NCBI GenBank assembly: GCA_944390885.1
Contig: CALXRP010000016.1
Coordinates: 1-47,141, forward strand
Direction: 5' to 3'
Source: an uncultured Alphaproteobacteria bacterium
Lineage (GTDB): Bacteria > Pseudomonadota > Alphaproteobacteria > RF32 > CAG-239
DNA: 47,141 bases
Under the pieces are notes generated by a model that did not search any database, was not told where the DNA came from, and saw only the letters and a program-made list of their open reading frames with translations. This document shows positions 24,954 through 33,591 of this stretch, in pieces; position 1 is the first letter of the stretch, and every line of letters starts with the position of its first letter. A program made the translations under genes and the position numbers.

Positions 24954-25319
24954 TCAAAACGGCTTTTTACATTGCCAGATCAACCAAAACAAACCATAAC
25001 TGACAAATTTCAAAACCGGCCTTGTCAAAAAGAAAATCAACAAACCAAGAATGAAAATCGCCAAAATACCCCAAGCATAACCCAATGTCCGGCAAAAGGC
25101 GTCAGTATAATATCCCAAAACAAAACTTAACACCATTTTCAACAAAGCCACCGGACCGCTTATCATTCGATCATATTCAATTATCTCGGCATAGCGCTGC
25201 ACACCGCGGACAACCAATTGGGCATACGGAAAGGAATAATCAAGCCTGCTCATCAGCCGACAGAGGCTCCACACGACACAAAGCCCCGGAAGAAAAATAA
25301 CAAGGATAAACAAAACCAT
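24954..25319 (-). CDS. 121-residue membrane protein, unknown
   Basis: Begins with a signal-anchor-like helix (MVLFILVIFLPGLCVVWSLC), then a polar segment (YAQLVVRGVQRYAEIIEYDR) and two or three more helices (LLKMVLSFVLGYY and AWGILAIFILGLLIFFL). The C-terminus is WLIWQCKKPF. No motif identifies a family. It lies 13 bases from the next gene on the same strand. Confidence 0.62.
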   Translation of the reverse strand: MVLFILVIFLPGLCVVWSLCRLMSRLDYSFPYAQLVVRGVQRYAEIIEYDRMISGPVALLKMVLSFVLGYYTDAFCRTLGYAWGILAIFILGLLIFFLTRPVLKFVSYGLFWLIWQCKKPF

Positions 25320-25331
25320 AATTATATTTTT

Positions 25332-25691
25332 TTAATTATTATACTCATGCTGCGAACCGATAAAAGCCACCAAAATCATAATCACGCCTTCCCAAAGCAG
25401 CGTCACAATCCAAGGGGCGATAAAACCGAAAAGGCAACATTTCCACCATTCCCAATCACAAAACAGCCAAAAATAAAAAGCCATAATGCACATAGCCACA
25501 GCCAAAACCGTTTGCAAAAGGTGCATAATCCTGTTCTCAATCCAATCCGTCCCGGTATTATAACACTTATGACAAAACAAACAGGCATAATGAAACCTGT
25601 AATGATAAATGCCCATAAGGATTAAAACCACAACCGCGACAATCCAGCTGACCACAAACAAACCGGTCATAAATATCTCAAACCCATTCAT
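25332..25691 (-). CDS. 119-residue Cys/Trp-rich membrane protein, unknown
   Basis: Four hydrophobic helices, with a Cys pair YACLFCHKCYN in the first loop that could bind metal or form a disulfide, and WLFCDWEWWKCCLFGFIAPW in the second half. No family recognised. First of the three-gene membrane run. Confidence 0.6.
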   Translation of the reverse strand: MNGFEIFMTGLFVVSWIVAVVVLILMGIYHYRFHYACLFCHKCYNTGTDWIENRIMHLLQTVLAVAMCIMAFYFWLFCDWEWWKCCLFGFIAPWIVTLLWEGVIMILVAFIGSQHEYNN

Positions 25692-25800
25692 ATAAATTAA
25701 TTTTAGATGTTAATAATAAATACAAAAATAAATCTTCCTGTACAAATTACACCTTTTTGCGTTAATTGTCAAAAAACTTCCGCTTTCCTGCATGAAATTC

Positions 25801-25828
25801 TTGAAATTTAAATTTAAGTTGCTATTGT
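25801..25828 (+). promoter_or_regulatory. Possible promoter of typA
   Basis: TTGAAA, 16 bases, TATTGT, about 110 bases before the typA start. The remaining leader contains no recognised element. Confidence 0.4.
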
Positions 25829-25935
25829 GGGAAAAAAATTATACCAAAATTTTCTTTCAGACATTTCCCGCCGGAATATCCCCGGCCGCATAAAGTCGTG
25901 CCTGAAAGATTAACTGTTTTAGGAAAGATAAAATC

Positions 25936-27756
25936 ATGGAAATGCGCAATATTGCCATCATCGCCCACGTTGACCACGGCAAAACCACAATGGTTGACGG
26001 CTTGTTAAAACAAAGCGGCACATTCCGGGAAAATCAAAAAGTCGAAACCTGCGTCATGGACAGCAATGACCTTGAGCGGGAAAGAGGCATCACCATCCTT
26101 TCCAAATGCACTTCTGTCAATTGGAAAGGCACCCATATCAATATTGTAGACACGCCGGGTCACGCTGACTTTGGCGGTGAAGTTGAACGTATCCTGTCTA
26201 TGGTTGACGGCGTCGTTCTGCTTGTCGATTCTTCCGAAGGCCCGATGCCGCAAACCAAGTTTGTTCTCGGCAAAGCTTTGAAACTCGGTCTCTGCCCGAT
26301 TGTCGTCATCAACAAAGCCGACAAGGCCGATGCCCGGGTCGATGCCGTTTTGGATGAAATATTTGACCTGTTCGTCAGCCTGAATGCCAATGACAAACAA
26401 CTTGATTTTCCGGTACTCTATGCTTCCGGCCGCAACGGTTGGGCCGTTAAGGAAATGACCGACGAGAAAAAAGACTTAACCCCGCTGTTTGAGCTGATTT
26501 GCTCTTATGTACCGGCTCCGTCTTGCGATCCGGATGCCCCGTTCTCCATGCTGGCCACCACTTTGGAATCAGACAAATTCATCGGACGATTGCTGACCGG
26601 AAAAGTTCAGTCGGGCACATTGCACGTTAACGATACCGTCAAGGTTTTAAACGGCGAAAGCAAAGAAATCGAGCGCGTCCGCATTAGCAAAATCCTGGCC
26701 TATCGCGGCCTGACCCGCGACAGCTTGGAAGAAGCTCATGCCGGAGACATCATTGCCGTAGCCGGCGTTGTCAAAGGAACGGTTGCCGATACAATCTGCG
26801 CCCTGGACGTTACTCAGGCCATTCATGCCCAGCCGATCGATCCGCCGACCTTGGCCATGACTTTTTCAATCAACGATTCTCCTTTGGCCGGTCGTGAAGG
26901 CGATAAAGTTACTTCTCGTATGATTTGGGACAGACTGTGCAAAGAAGCAGAAGGAAACATTGCTTTAAGAATTTCCCGCACTGATTCGACGGATTCATTT
27001 GAAGTTGCCGGCCGTGGCGAACTCCAGCTCGGCGTATTGATTGAAACCATGCGCCGCGAAGGTTTTGAGTTGTCTATCTCTCGTCCGCGCGTTCTGATGA
27101 AGCGTGATGCCGACGGTTCTCTGTTGGAACCGATCGAAGAAGTCGTTGTCGATGTTGATGAAGAATTCTCCGGCACCGTTGTTGAAAAACTCGGACGCCG
27201 CCGCAGCGAATTGGTAGAAATGATCCCATCGCAGGTTGGCAACAAAGTCCGCCTGATTTTCAATGCACCTTCCCGCGGATTAATCGGATATCACTCGGAA
27301 TTTTTAACCGACACGCGCGGCACCGGCGTCATGAACCGTCTGTTCAAATGCTACGAACCCTATAAGGGCGAAATTGAAGGCCGCCGTAATGGTGTATTAA
27401 TCTCCAGCGAAACAGGAACGGCTATTGCTTATTCTCTGTGGAAACTGCAAGACCGCGGTCCGATGTTTATCGACCCGGGCGTGCCGGTTTATACCGGTAT
27501 GATTATCGGCGAACATACCAAGCCAAACGACTTGGAAGTCAACCCCTGCAAGGCCAAACAGCTGACCAATATCCGGGCAGCCGGCAAAGACGAGGCTATT
27601 GACCTGATCCCGCCGCGCAAACTGACTTTGGAACAGGGCCTTTCTTACATTCAGGAAGACGAACTTCTGGAAGTCACCCCCAAAACTCTGCGCCTGCGCA
27701 AACGGATTCTGGATCCGATTATGCGTAAACGGGCAAAACCTGATATTATCGAATAA
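25936..27756 (+). CDS. typA: Ribosome-associated GTPase TypA/BipA
   Basis: A 606-residue translational GTPase related to EF-G that acts in 50S assembly and stress adaptation. The G1 motif AHVDHGKT is near residue 10, RGITILSK (switch I) near 50, [14 protein letters not shown] (G3) near 74, and NKAD (G4) near 128. EF-G-like domains II, III and V follow, and the C-terminal TypA-specific domain contains [15 protein letters not shown]. Length and motif spacing are normal. AGGAAAG precedes the start. It is monocistronic with its own terminator. Confidence 0.97.
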   Translation: MEMRNIAIIAHVDHGKTTMVDGLLKQSGTFRENQKVETCVMDSNDLERERGITILSKCTSVNWKGTHINIVDTPGHADFGGEVERILSMVDGVVLLVDSSEGPMPQTKFVLGKALKLGLCPIVVINKADKADARVDAVLDEIFDLFVSLNANDKQLDFPVLYASGRNGWAVKEMTDEKKDLTPLFELICSYVPAPSCDPDAPFSMLATTLESDKFIGRLLTGKVQSGTLHVNDTVKVLNGESKEIERVRISKILAYRGLTRDSLEEAHAGDIIAVAGVVKGTVADTICALDVTQAIHAQPIDPPTLAMTFSINDSPLAGREGDKVTSRMIWDRLCKEAEGNIALRISRTDSTDSFEVAGRGELQLGVLIETMRREGFELSISRPRVLMKRDADGSLLEPIEEVVVDVDEEFSGTVVEKLGRRRSELVEMIPSQVGNKVRLIFNAPSRGLIGYHSEFLTDTRGTGVMNRLFKCYEPYKGEIEGRRNGVLISSETGTAIAYSLWKLQDRGPMFIDPGVPVYTGMIIGEHTKPNDLEVNPCKAKQLTNIRAAGKDEAIDLIPPRKLTLEQGLSYIQEDELLEVTPKTLRLRKRILDPIMRKRAKPDIIE

Positions 27757-27761
27757 TTTGT

Positions 27762-27793
27762 AAATCCCTGCTCCCCACGGCAGGGATTTTTCT
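27762..27793 (+). terminator. Terminator of typA
   Basis: AAATCCCTG, loop, CAGGGATTT followed by TTC-rich sequence, six bases past the stop. Confidence 0.85.
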
Positions 27794-27832
27794 TTTCTTA
27801 GCCAAAATCCCTCCCCTATTTTTCATTAGTGC

Positions 27833-27861
27833 TTGACTATCTTGTTTTTTTATGTTATAGT
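27833..27861 (+). promoter_or_regulatory. Promoter of the Cys-rich cassette, copy 1
   Basis: TTGACT, a 17-base T-rich spacer and TATAGT. The second copy of the cassette has the same elements at 46463-46491 with the same spacing, which strongly supports it. Confidence 0.75.
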
Positions 27862-27879
27862 ACTTTTGTTGTCGTTCTT

Positions 27880-27966
27880 AAGCACACCCGGCGGGTGAGG
27901 CATCAATTTGTACAGTGCCCAGCAACCCGCGATGCTATGACGGAATTTGTGAATAACGAGGTGCTT
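27880..27966. other. 87-bp insertion with terminal inverted repeats inside the leader
   Basis: AAGCAC at 27880 pairs with GTGCTT at 27961, and inside GCGGGT (27891) pairs with ACCCGC (27925). It lies between GTCGTTCT and GTCATTCT. The second leader copy lacks this segment. Could be a small palindromic insertion or a structured RNA domain. Confidence 0.5.
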
Positions 27967-28081
27967 TGAAGTTTATGTCATTCTCAGGCAACTTGTTCTT
28001 CAAGTCATTCATGGGCAGCCGTTTTTTAGTCATCCCCGGGCTGCTTGTTTTCTAAGTCATCCCCGGGCTGTGTTTTTTATT

Positions 28082-28110
28082 GTCATCCCCGGGCTTTGAC
28101 CCGGGGATCT
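28082..28110. repeat. GC palindrome TCATCCCCGGG/CCCGGGGAT
   Basis: REP-like hairpin with 10-bp arms, of the kind dispersed in many alphaproteobacterial genomes. Full copies also occur at 40563-40591 and 46613-46641, always at the 3' end of a run of shorter half-units. Confidence 0.8.
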
Positions 28111-28194
28111 ACAAAGAAACAGGCAAAGAGCTTGCTGTGAGATAGATTGCCGGATCAAGTCCGGCAATGACTAAAAAAAATAAGGTACCCGACA

Positions 28195-28287
28195 ATGGCA
28201 AAGGAAAAGGACGACAAAAAGAAAAGAATTTTTATTAACCATTCTGAGCAGCATGCTGCTCAAGAAAAAGAAAAGAGCAACGCGTAA
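28195..28287 (+). CDS. Possible 30-residue leader peptide
   Basis: An ATG at 28195 opens MAKEKDDKKKRIFINHSEQH followed by AAQEKEKSNA and a TAA. The second cassette copy keeps the last two-thirds of the reading frame (RIFINHSEQH) but has an in-frame difference upstream and no matching ATG, so translation is doubtful. It overlaps the palindrome at 28246-28261. Confidence 0.2.
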   Translation: MAKEKDDKKKRIFINHSEQHAAQEKEKSNA

Positions 28288-28347
28288 GCTTTGGCACATT
28301 GTCAACAATTGTTCGCCGAGACGCGCTCGCCTCTGGGGAGAAAGCCG

Positions 28348-29799
28348 ATGAGAAACATTAACAGAAATATGCTACACATGAAACTTAATTCTGCGGTGTC
28401 AATTTTTGCTGTTGCCGCCGCTTTTGCGGTCTTTCTCCCACCTTCCAATGCTTCGGCCGGCGTTTGCTTTCTGCCCGACTGTCAGGATGATGAGGTTGTT
28501 CAGGGTGATATTAACATGAACATCAACTCTGATACCGAGTATTGTGAGGAGAAAGGCTATACCTATTATTCTTCCGGCGAATGTCCGCAATATCAGGCTA
28601 AAGTCGGTACTTGTTCCCGGGATGATCATTATCTGAAATGTGATGCCGTTACCTGGTGTAAAAATAACGGCTATAATACGCAGACCTGTTCTTTACCTTC
28701 CTTCGTAGACGGGCAATGTCCGAACGGACAGCCTTATTACAAACAATGTAAAGAAGACCGGCCAAGAGCTTGCCGAGAACAAGGTTATGTCAACTCTTGT
28801 TCTCCGGGACGGTTGTATAAATCGACAAACCGCTGTCCGTGGGATAATACTTATGGTACGTGTTGTACTGCTTCACCGTCGACAGGCTGTCCATCCAATT
28901 ACAAAGTCACCTGTGATTCTTCCCGCGGATCGTCGGGAACGGATACCTGCGGTTATACTTGTTACCGCTGCTGTAATGACAACTGTCCGTCCGGTACTTC
29001 TAAAAATTATACCGGTTCTTATGCTTCTACAACTGAATGCGGGTCAAGATGTAACAGATGTAAAAACTGTACTTCAGGCAGTACCTCTTACACCGGCGCT
29101 TACATTGGATCTTCTGAATGCGGTTCTTGTTATAAATGTAATGACAACTGTAAATCCGGTCAGAAGTCCGTATCTTGTTCTTCTACTTATGTAAAAACCC
29201 GCGTATCAACAACCGAATGCGGAACAAGTTGTTATGAGTGCCGATATAATTCAGACTGTTCCGTTTCTTCAAAATCCTGTGATTACGGCTGTGCTTCTTA
29301 CAACTCCTGCAATAAATGCACCCGTTGTAATTCAAACCCGCCGCACAGCCACAGCTACTCCTGCCCGAGCGGATATTCTTCTTCCTGCTCTAACGGATAC
29401 ACCAGTACCGCTTATAAAAAATGTTCCTGCGGAGTACAAAGCAGCACTAAATGTTATAAGTGCAAAAGCAGCAGTTCATCATCAACCACCCCATCAAAAC
29501 CATCTAACCCCTGGAAATATATGTACAAAACCTGTTGGGGCTTGTCCTGCGGCAAATGTGTAAACTCAACCTACTGCAAAAGCGGTGATTATGCGCCTTT
29601 ATATAATTGTATTATGGCCTGCAAAAACACAGAAACTGGAGCGGTAAAAGAGATATGTACTTTAAACGGATTTATTGTTGTATCCAAAAAAACTTCTTCT
29701 TCTGCAACTTGCAGCATCAGCGGAGTAACGCTTCCTTCGGGAACCGTAACCAGCAGATCTTGCAACAGCGACGGAACCTCCAGTTGCGTCTGGCCATAA
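28348..29799 (+). CDS. Secreted Cys-rich modular protein, unknown function
   Basis: 483 residues starting at ATG 28348 after GGGGAGAAAG; the upstream in-frame ATG 28291 would overlap the conserved leader. A signal peptide of about 37 residues ends PSNASA-G. The mature part has about 56 cysteines (one in eight), rich in Ser, Gly, Tyr, Asn. Between residues about 205 and 305 it repeats a module of 26-34 residues with pattern C-x-SG...Y...S-x-ECG-x-C-Y/N-x-C (TECGSRCNRC, SECGSCYKC, TECGTSCYEC). A Ser/Pro linker (SSSSSSTTPSKPSNP) precedes a C-terminal domain of about 85 residues. No membrane anchor follows, so it is likely periplasmic, secreted, or surface bound by disulfides. I do not know a named family. 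Confidence 0.75.
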   Translation: MRNINRNMLHMKLNSAVSIFAVAAAFAVFLPPSNASAGVCFLPDCQDDEVVQGDINMNINSDTEYCEEKGYTYYSSGECPQYQAKVGTCSRDDHYLKCDAVTWCKNNGYNTQTCSLPSFVDGQCPNGQPYYKQCKEDRPRACREQGYVNSCSPGRLYKSTNRCPWDNTYGTCCTASPSTGCPSNYKVTCDSSRGSSGTDTCGYTCYRCCNDNCPSGTSKNYTGSYASTTECGSRCNRCKNCTSGSTSYTGAYIGSSECGSCYKCNDNCKSGQKSVSCSSTYVKTRVSTTECGTSCYECRYNSDCSVSSKSCDYGCASYNSCNKCTRCNSNPPHSHSYSCPSGYSSSCSNGYTSTAYKKCSCGVQSSTKCYKCKSSSSSSTTPSKPSNPWKYMYKTCWGLSCGKCVNSTYCKSGDYAPLYNCIMACKNTETGAVKEICTLNGFIVVSKKTSSSATCSISGVTLPSGTVTSRSCNSDGTSSCVWP

Positions 29800-29811
29800 A
29801 AAAACTAACAA

Positions 29812-29839
29812 AAAAACCGGAAATATTTCCGGTTTTTTT
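29812..29839 (+). terminator. Terminator of the Cys-rich gene
   Basis: AACCGGAAA/TTTCCGGTT perfect palindrome followed by TTTTTTT. The infB terminator uses nearly the same stem. Confidence 0.85.
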
Positions 29840-29864
29840 GTTTTTACTAAATCTCACAAAACGA

Positions 29865-30236
29865 TTACGCTCTGGTCTTATCGCCTTTCAAACGTTCAGC
29901 CATCTGATCTTCCATAGCCAGCTTCATCTCAATCCTCTTCGCTTTTTCGTCATCACGAAAAACGCCGCCGGCAGACAAAACAGTTGCTTTCTTATGAGCC
30001 AGATTCAACTGATAAGACAAAGAGGCATCAGCTTCCGGCTCTTTTCCACCGCCCAGATAAACCATCTTACCTTTATGTTCCAAAGCATTGGCCATGGCCG
30101 TACGTTCTGCATCAGCTTTAGACAAACTTGCACTGGCTAATATTCCGGAAATTCCCTTATTCAACACAAACTGTTTCGTCTGGGCATTATTTCCTTTTCC
30201 CAGTGCTTTCACATTATTTAATTGTTCTTTGTCCAT
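29865..30236 (-). CDS. 123-residue soluble protein, unknown
   Basis: Charged, helical, without signal peptide or cysteines: MDKEQLNNVKALGKGNNAQT at the start, ASLSKADAERTAMANALEHKG in the middle, and EMKLAMEDQMAERLKGDKTRA at the end. ATG 30236 is preceded by CGGAGAAA. No family recognised. It is alone, convergent with the Cys-rich gene. Confidence 0.65.
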   Translation of the reverse strand: MDKEQLNNVKALGKGNNAQTKQFVLNKGISGILASASLSKADAERTAMANALEHKGKMVYLGGGKEPEADASLSYQLNLAHKKATVLSAGGVFRDDEKAKRIEMKLAMEDQMAERLKGDKTRA

Positions 30237-30420
30237 TAATTTTCTCCGTTACGAAACATCTTCTCTTTTGTCCATTATCACAAGTTAAAGAACTTTTGTC
30301 AACGGTTATTTTTATTTTTATCCTCAAAAAAAGCCGGATAATGCTATTTTTTATGCGCTTTTTTAACTTTTATGCCATATAGTAACAAAAAACAAGTAAA
30401 TTAAGTCTTAAGAGAAAAAA

Positions 30421-32004
30421 ATGTCGCTGTTCAAATCAATTGCCGCTTTTGGCGGAATCACGCTCATCAGCCGGATAACCGGTTTTGTCCGCGATATGTT
30501 TTTGGCAAATTTTTTGGGCGCCGGAATGGTTTCTGACGCATTTTTTGTCGCATTCAAACTGCCCAACCTTTTCCGCAACCTGTTTGCCGAAGGCGCTTTT
30601 ACCAGCGCTTTTGTTCCGATGCTATCACATAAGTTAGTTTCCGAAGATAAAGAAAACGCTCTCCGTTTTGCCGCCCGCGCCATATCCATTCTGGCTTTTA
30701 TATTGCTTTTGCTTGTTTTATTCATGGAAATCATTATGCCTTGGCTAATTCCGGTTTTAGCTCCTGGTTTCATCACCAAAGGCGGCGACATCAAACTTGC
30801 CACCGAACTGTCCCGCATTACTTTTCCGTTTTTATTTTTTGTTTCCATTGTTGCATTTCAATCCGGTGTTTTGAACTCTTTTGGCAGATTCGCTGCCCCG
30901 GCCGCGGCCTCAATCATCCTGAATCTGATGATGATTGCTGCTGTTTTTATATTCATCCCGTTCAATATCGCACCGGCATACAGCATGGCCTGGAGCGTTC
31001 TTTTGGCCGGAATTCTGGAGATCCTCTGGCTTAACTATTTTCTTCGCCGTGAAGGCATTCGTCTCCGCCCGGATTTTCATTTATTGCAAATTGTCCGCAA
31101 CCCGGACATCAAAACCTTATTCCGCCGCATAACCCCGGGGATTCTCGGTGCCGGCGTATATCAGATCAACATGGTAGTTGATACGATTCTGGTATCTCTG
31201 GTAGGCGCCGGAGCCATCTCTTGGCTTTACTACGCCAACCGTTTGCAGCAACTTCCCCTTGGGGTTGTCGGCGCATCTATCAGCGTTGCTCTGCTTCCGA
31301 TTCTCTCTCGCCAGATTAAAGCCGGAGATCAAACTCAGGCCACACACACGCAGAACAAAGCCGTGGAATATGGTACGCTGCTGTCCGTTCCTGCTGCCGT
31401 AGCCTTAATTGTTCTTGCTGAGCCGATTATCAATATTTTGTTCCAGCACGGACGTTTTGGCGCTTTTGAAACCCAAATGACCTCACAGGCCGTCATCGCC
31501 TATTCCGTCGGTCTGCCTTTTTATGTAATTGTCAAGGCGTTGACGCCGAACTTTTTTGCCCGTGGCGACACCCGCACACCGGTCAAATACAGCATTGTCG
31601 TTCTCATAACCAATCTTATATTTAGCCTTTTGCTCATCAAACCGTTTGGCCATGTCGGGATTGCCAGCGCCACCACGATTGCCGCCCTGGTTTCCCTGTA
31701 CCAATATTGCCATGGTCTGAAGAAGCGCGGCTATTGGAGTTTCTCTCATCAATTAACGATTAAGATTGTCAAAATCATCATATCATCGTTAACAATGGGC
31801 GCTATTCTGATCTTTTGCCAATACGGCGCCGATGTTTATTTCGGAAACTGGCTGGCAACCCCTTATCTGATAAAAATTCCCGTTTTTGCAACTTTATGCT
31901 TTATCAGTCTGGCAAGCTTTGCTATAATGGCCAAGTTAACGGGAGCATTGGATATTATGGAAATTGCCGCGATTCTTTTAAAAAAGGGGAAAACAAATGC
32001 CTGA
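30421..32004 (+). CDS. murJ: Lipid II flippase MurJ (MviN)
   Basis: A 527-residue inner-membrane protein of the MOP superfamily with about 14 helices, expected to flip lipid II across the membrane for peptidoglycan synthesis. The N-terminus ITLISRITGFVRDMFLANFLG and SDAFFVAFKLPNLFRNLFAEG followed by AFTSAFVPML are diagnostic for MurJ; the conserved Arg and the NRLQQLPLGVVG segment near residue 273 are also present. Length is normal. It overlaps the next gene by eight bases and leads a four-gene operon. Confidence 0.97.
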   Translation: MSLFKSIAAFGGITLISRITGFVRDMFLANFLGAGMVSDAFFVAFKLPNLFRNLFAEGAFTSAFVPMLSHKLVSEDKENALRFAARAISILAFILLLLVLFMEIIMPWLIPVLAPGFITKGGDIKLATELSRITFPFLFFVSIVAFQSGVLNSFGRFAAPAAASIILNLMMIAAVFIFIPFNIAPAYSMAWSVLLAGILEILWLNYFLRREGIRLRPDFHLLQIVRNPDIKTLFRRITPGILGAGVYQINMVVDTILVSLVGAGAISWLYYANRLQQLPLGVVGASISVALLPILSRQIKAGDQTQATHTQNKAVEYGTLLSVPAAVALIVLAEPIINILFQHGRFGAFETQMTSQAVIAYSVGLPFYVIVKALTPNFFARGDTRTPVKYSIVVLITNLIFSLLLIKPFGHVGIASATTIAALVSLYQYCHGLKKRGYWSFSHQLTIKIVKIIISSLTMGAILIFCQYGADVYFGNWLATPYLIKIPVFATLCFISLASFAIMAKLTGALDIMEIAAILLKKGKTNA

Positions 32005-33028
32005 TCAGCTAAAAAAATATTTCAAAACCTGCATCGGTTTTATCCGGGATCGGATAAAGAAAATAAATTTCCCTGTCATCCGGCACCGGGTCGGGCGTTT
32101 CCTCCGTTCCTGGTGGCAGCTGATTGCCCTGTTGTTTGCCGGCATAGTCTTTTTATATTACCCGGTCGGCGGAATGCTGGTAGAAGACATTGACGCCAAC
32201 ACAAACATTGAAATCGTCCAAAACCGCCCGGAACAATCCTCTGCCGTAGAAATGATGTCTTTCATCATCAACCGCGAAGTAAGCAAAAAAATGTGGACAC
32301 CCAACCTGCCGTTTTTCTTCCCGTCCTATTTTTTGGATAACATGCCGAATTTTCAGCTCGGAATGATGTCTAGCGTCTCGACTTTGGCACAGGCCATGTC
32401 GCAAAGGCTGGCGCGGCCGATAGATGACAAACGGGAACAACACCTTATCGAAGCTGCCAAACTGCTGCAATATCCGGGAAACATCTGGATGTTCTCGCCG
32501 GAAAACCGTCTGATGCCGGCGCCATCTTCTAACAGCCAATACAAAAAAGCCCGCAAACAGCTGATAAAATACAGCTACAGTCTGAACGACGGTTCCGAAG
32601 TTTTTTATCGCAACCCGGGCGATCTGGCCTATTTTATGGACAAGCTTGCCACCAACCTCGCCAAAGGCCTTGAAAAAATAGAAACACAAGTCCGAGAATA
32701 CAGTTCTAACTTTACCGACAACAAGGCCGACGATATATTTTATTATACCCGCGGACAGATTTATGCCGATTACCTGCTGCTTAAAGCGCTCGGTGCAGAC
32801 TATAAACACATTATTTTGGATCACAATCTTTACCTGCCTTGGACGCAAATGCTCAGTGCTCTGGAACTCGGAGCACAAATATCACCGACAATTGTGCGTA
32901 ACGGCGAACTCAATAGCATTACCGCGCCCAACCACCTGATTGCCATAGCCTTTTACACAACCCGGGCTCGTTCCCTGATGAGGGAAATATCCCAAACTTT
33001 AAAAAAACGTGCCCCCCGGCCGCAATAA
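31997..33028 (+). CDS. DUF2333 family membrane-anchored protein
   Basis: A 343-residue protein with a cytoplasmic basic start, one membrane helix (LIALLFAGIVFLYYPVGGML near residue 43) and a periplasmic domain. The motif VGGMLVEDIDANT and the conserved region KMWTPNLPFFFPSYFLDNMPNFQLGM match the DUF2333 family of Alphaproteobacteria and other proteobacteria. Function not known; co-transcription with murJ points to an envelope role, which is inference. Confidence 0.8.
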   Translation: MPDQLKKYFKTCIGFIRDRIKKINFPVIRHRVGRFLRSWWQLIALLFAGIVFLYYPVGGMLVEDIDANTNIEIVQNRPEQSSAVEMMSFIINREVSKKMWTPNLPFFFPSYFLDNMPNFQLGMMSSVSTLAQAMSQRLARPIDDKREQHLIEAAKLLQYPGNIWMFSPENRLMPAPSSNSQYKKARKQLIKYSYSLNDGSEVFYRNPGDLAYFMDKLATNLAKGLEKIETQVREYSSNFTDNKADDIFYYTRGQIYADYLLLKALGADYKHIILDHNLYLPWTQMLSALELGAQISPTIVRNGELNSITAPNHLIAIAFYTTRARSLMREISQTLKKRAPRPQ

Positions 33029-33042
33029 TATAAGGAAAAAAA

Positions 33043-33591
33043 ATGATTATTGAAACCCAACATACTCCGGATGCCGACGTAATAAACTTTTTTCCACCGG
33101 AAAAACTCTTAAAATCCGGATCTGCCGAATTTTTTGATACAAAGTCCCTGCGAAAATCTCCGCTCGCCGAAAAAATCTTTGATCTCGGCGGCATTGTTTC
33201 AATTTTTATAACACCGGATATGCTCTCGGTCACCAAAAGCTCGGAAGCGGAATGGGAAGATTTAACACCGCAAATTCTGGCAGAGATAATGGATTATCTT
33301 TCCACCGGAGAAGAAATTATCGTCCAAACACCCGATTCTCCTGATGAAGAAGAAGTCATCAACCAAATCAAAGGGCTGATAAACGCTCGCATCCGCCCGG
33401 CATTAAAACAAGACGGCGGCGACATAGCTTTCCGCAAATATGAAAACGGTATTGTCTATGTTGAATTGCAAGGCAATTGCTCCGGATGTCCCTACGCTGC
33501 CGTCACACTGAAAGAAGGTGTTGAAAAAATCCTCAAAACCTACATTCCGCAAGTCAAAGCCGTTAAAAATTTTGACAAAGGAGCAAAATGA
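33043..33591 (+). CDS. Fe-S cluster scaffold NfuA-like
   Basis: A 182-residue protein. Residues 1-88 form a Nfu N-terminal domain (TPDADVINFFPPEKLLKSGS, SPLAEKIFDLGGI, VTKSSEAEWEDLTPQI), and residues 105-182 a NifU C-terminal domain with RPALKQDGGDIAF and the cluster-binding CSGCP at about residues 146-150. It stores and delivers [4Fe-4S] clusters as a dimer. It is read after DUF2333 and overlaps the next start by four bases (ATGA). Confidence 0.92.
   Translation: MIIETQHTPDADVINFFPPEKLLKSGSAEFFDTKSLRKSPLAEKIFDLGGIVSIFITPDMLSVTKSSEAEWEDLTPQILAEIMDYLSTGEEIIVQTPDSPDEEEVINQIKGLINARIRPALKQDGGDIAFRKYENGIVYVELQGNCSGCPYAAVTLKEGVEKILKTYIPQVKAVKNFDKGAK

Larger units (their letters stand above)
27862..28347 (+). 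promoter_or_regulatory. Long structured 5' leader of the Cys-rich gene, copy 1
   Basis: Nearly 490 bases separate the promoter from the start codon. From 5' to 3': an 87-bp insertion with terminal inverted repeats (27880-27966), a run of three or four imperfect 25-28-base units starting GTCATCCCCGGGCT, a full TCATCCCCGGG...CCCGGGGAT palindrome (28082-28110), an inverted GATTGCCGGATC/GTCCGGCAATGAC palindrome (28147-28172), a stretch with a palindrome (28246-28261), and a conserved GAGCAACGCGTAAGCTTTGG segment before the ribosome binding site. A homologous leader precedes the second copy. Confidence 0.7.

Noticed and set aside
27880..27966. A known riboswitch in the Cys-rich leader
   Set aside because: None of the riboswitch signatures I know could be seen, and the segment is missing in the second, otherwise conserved leader.
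28291..28347. Upstream start for the Cys-rich protein
   Set aside because: The N-terminal extension would lie in the conserved leader, and the second copy starts at the ATG equivalent to 28348 after GGGGAGGAAG.
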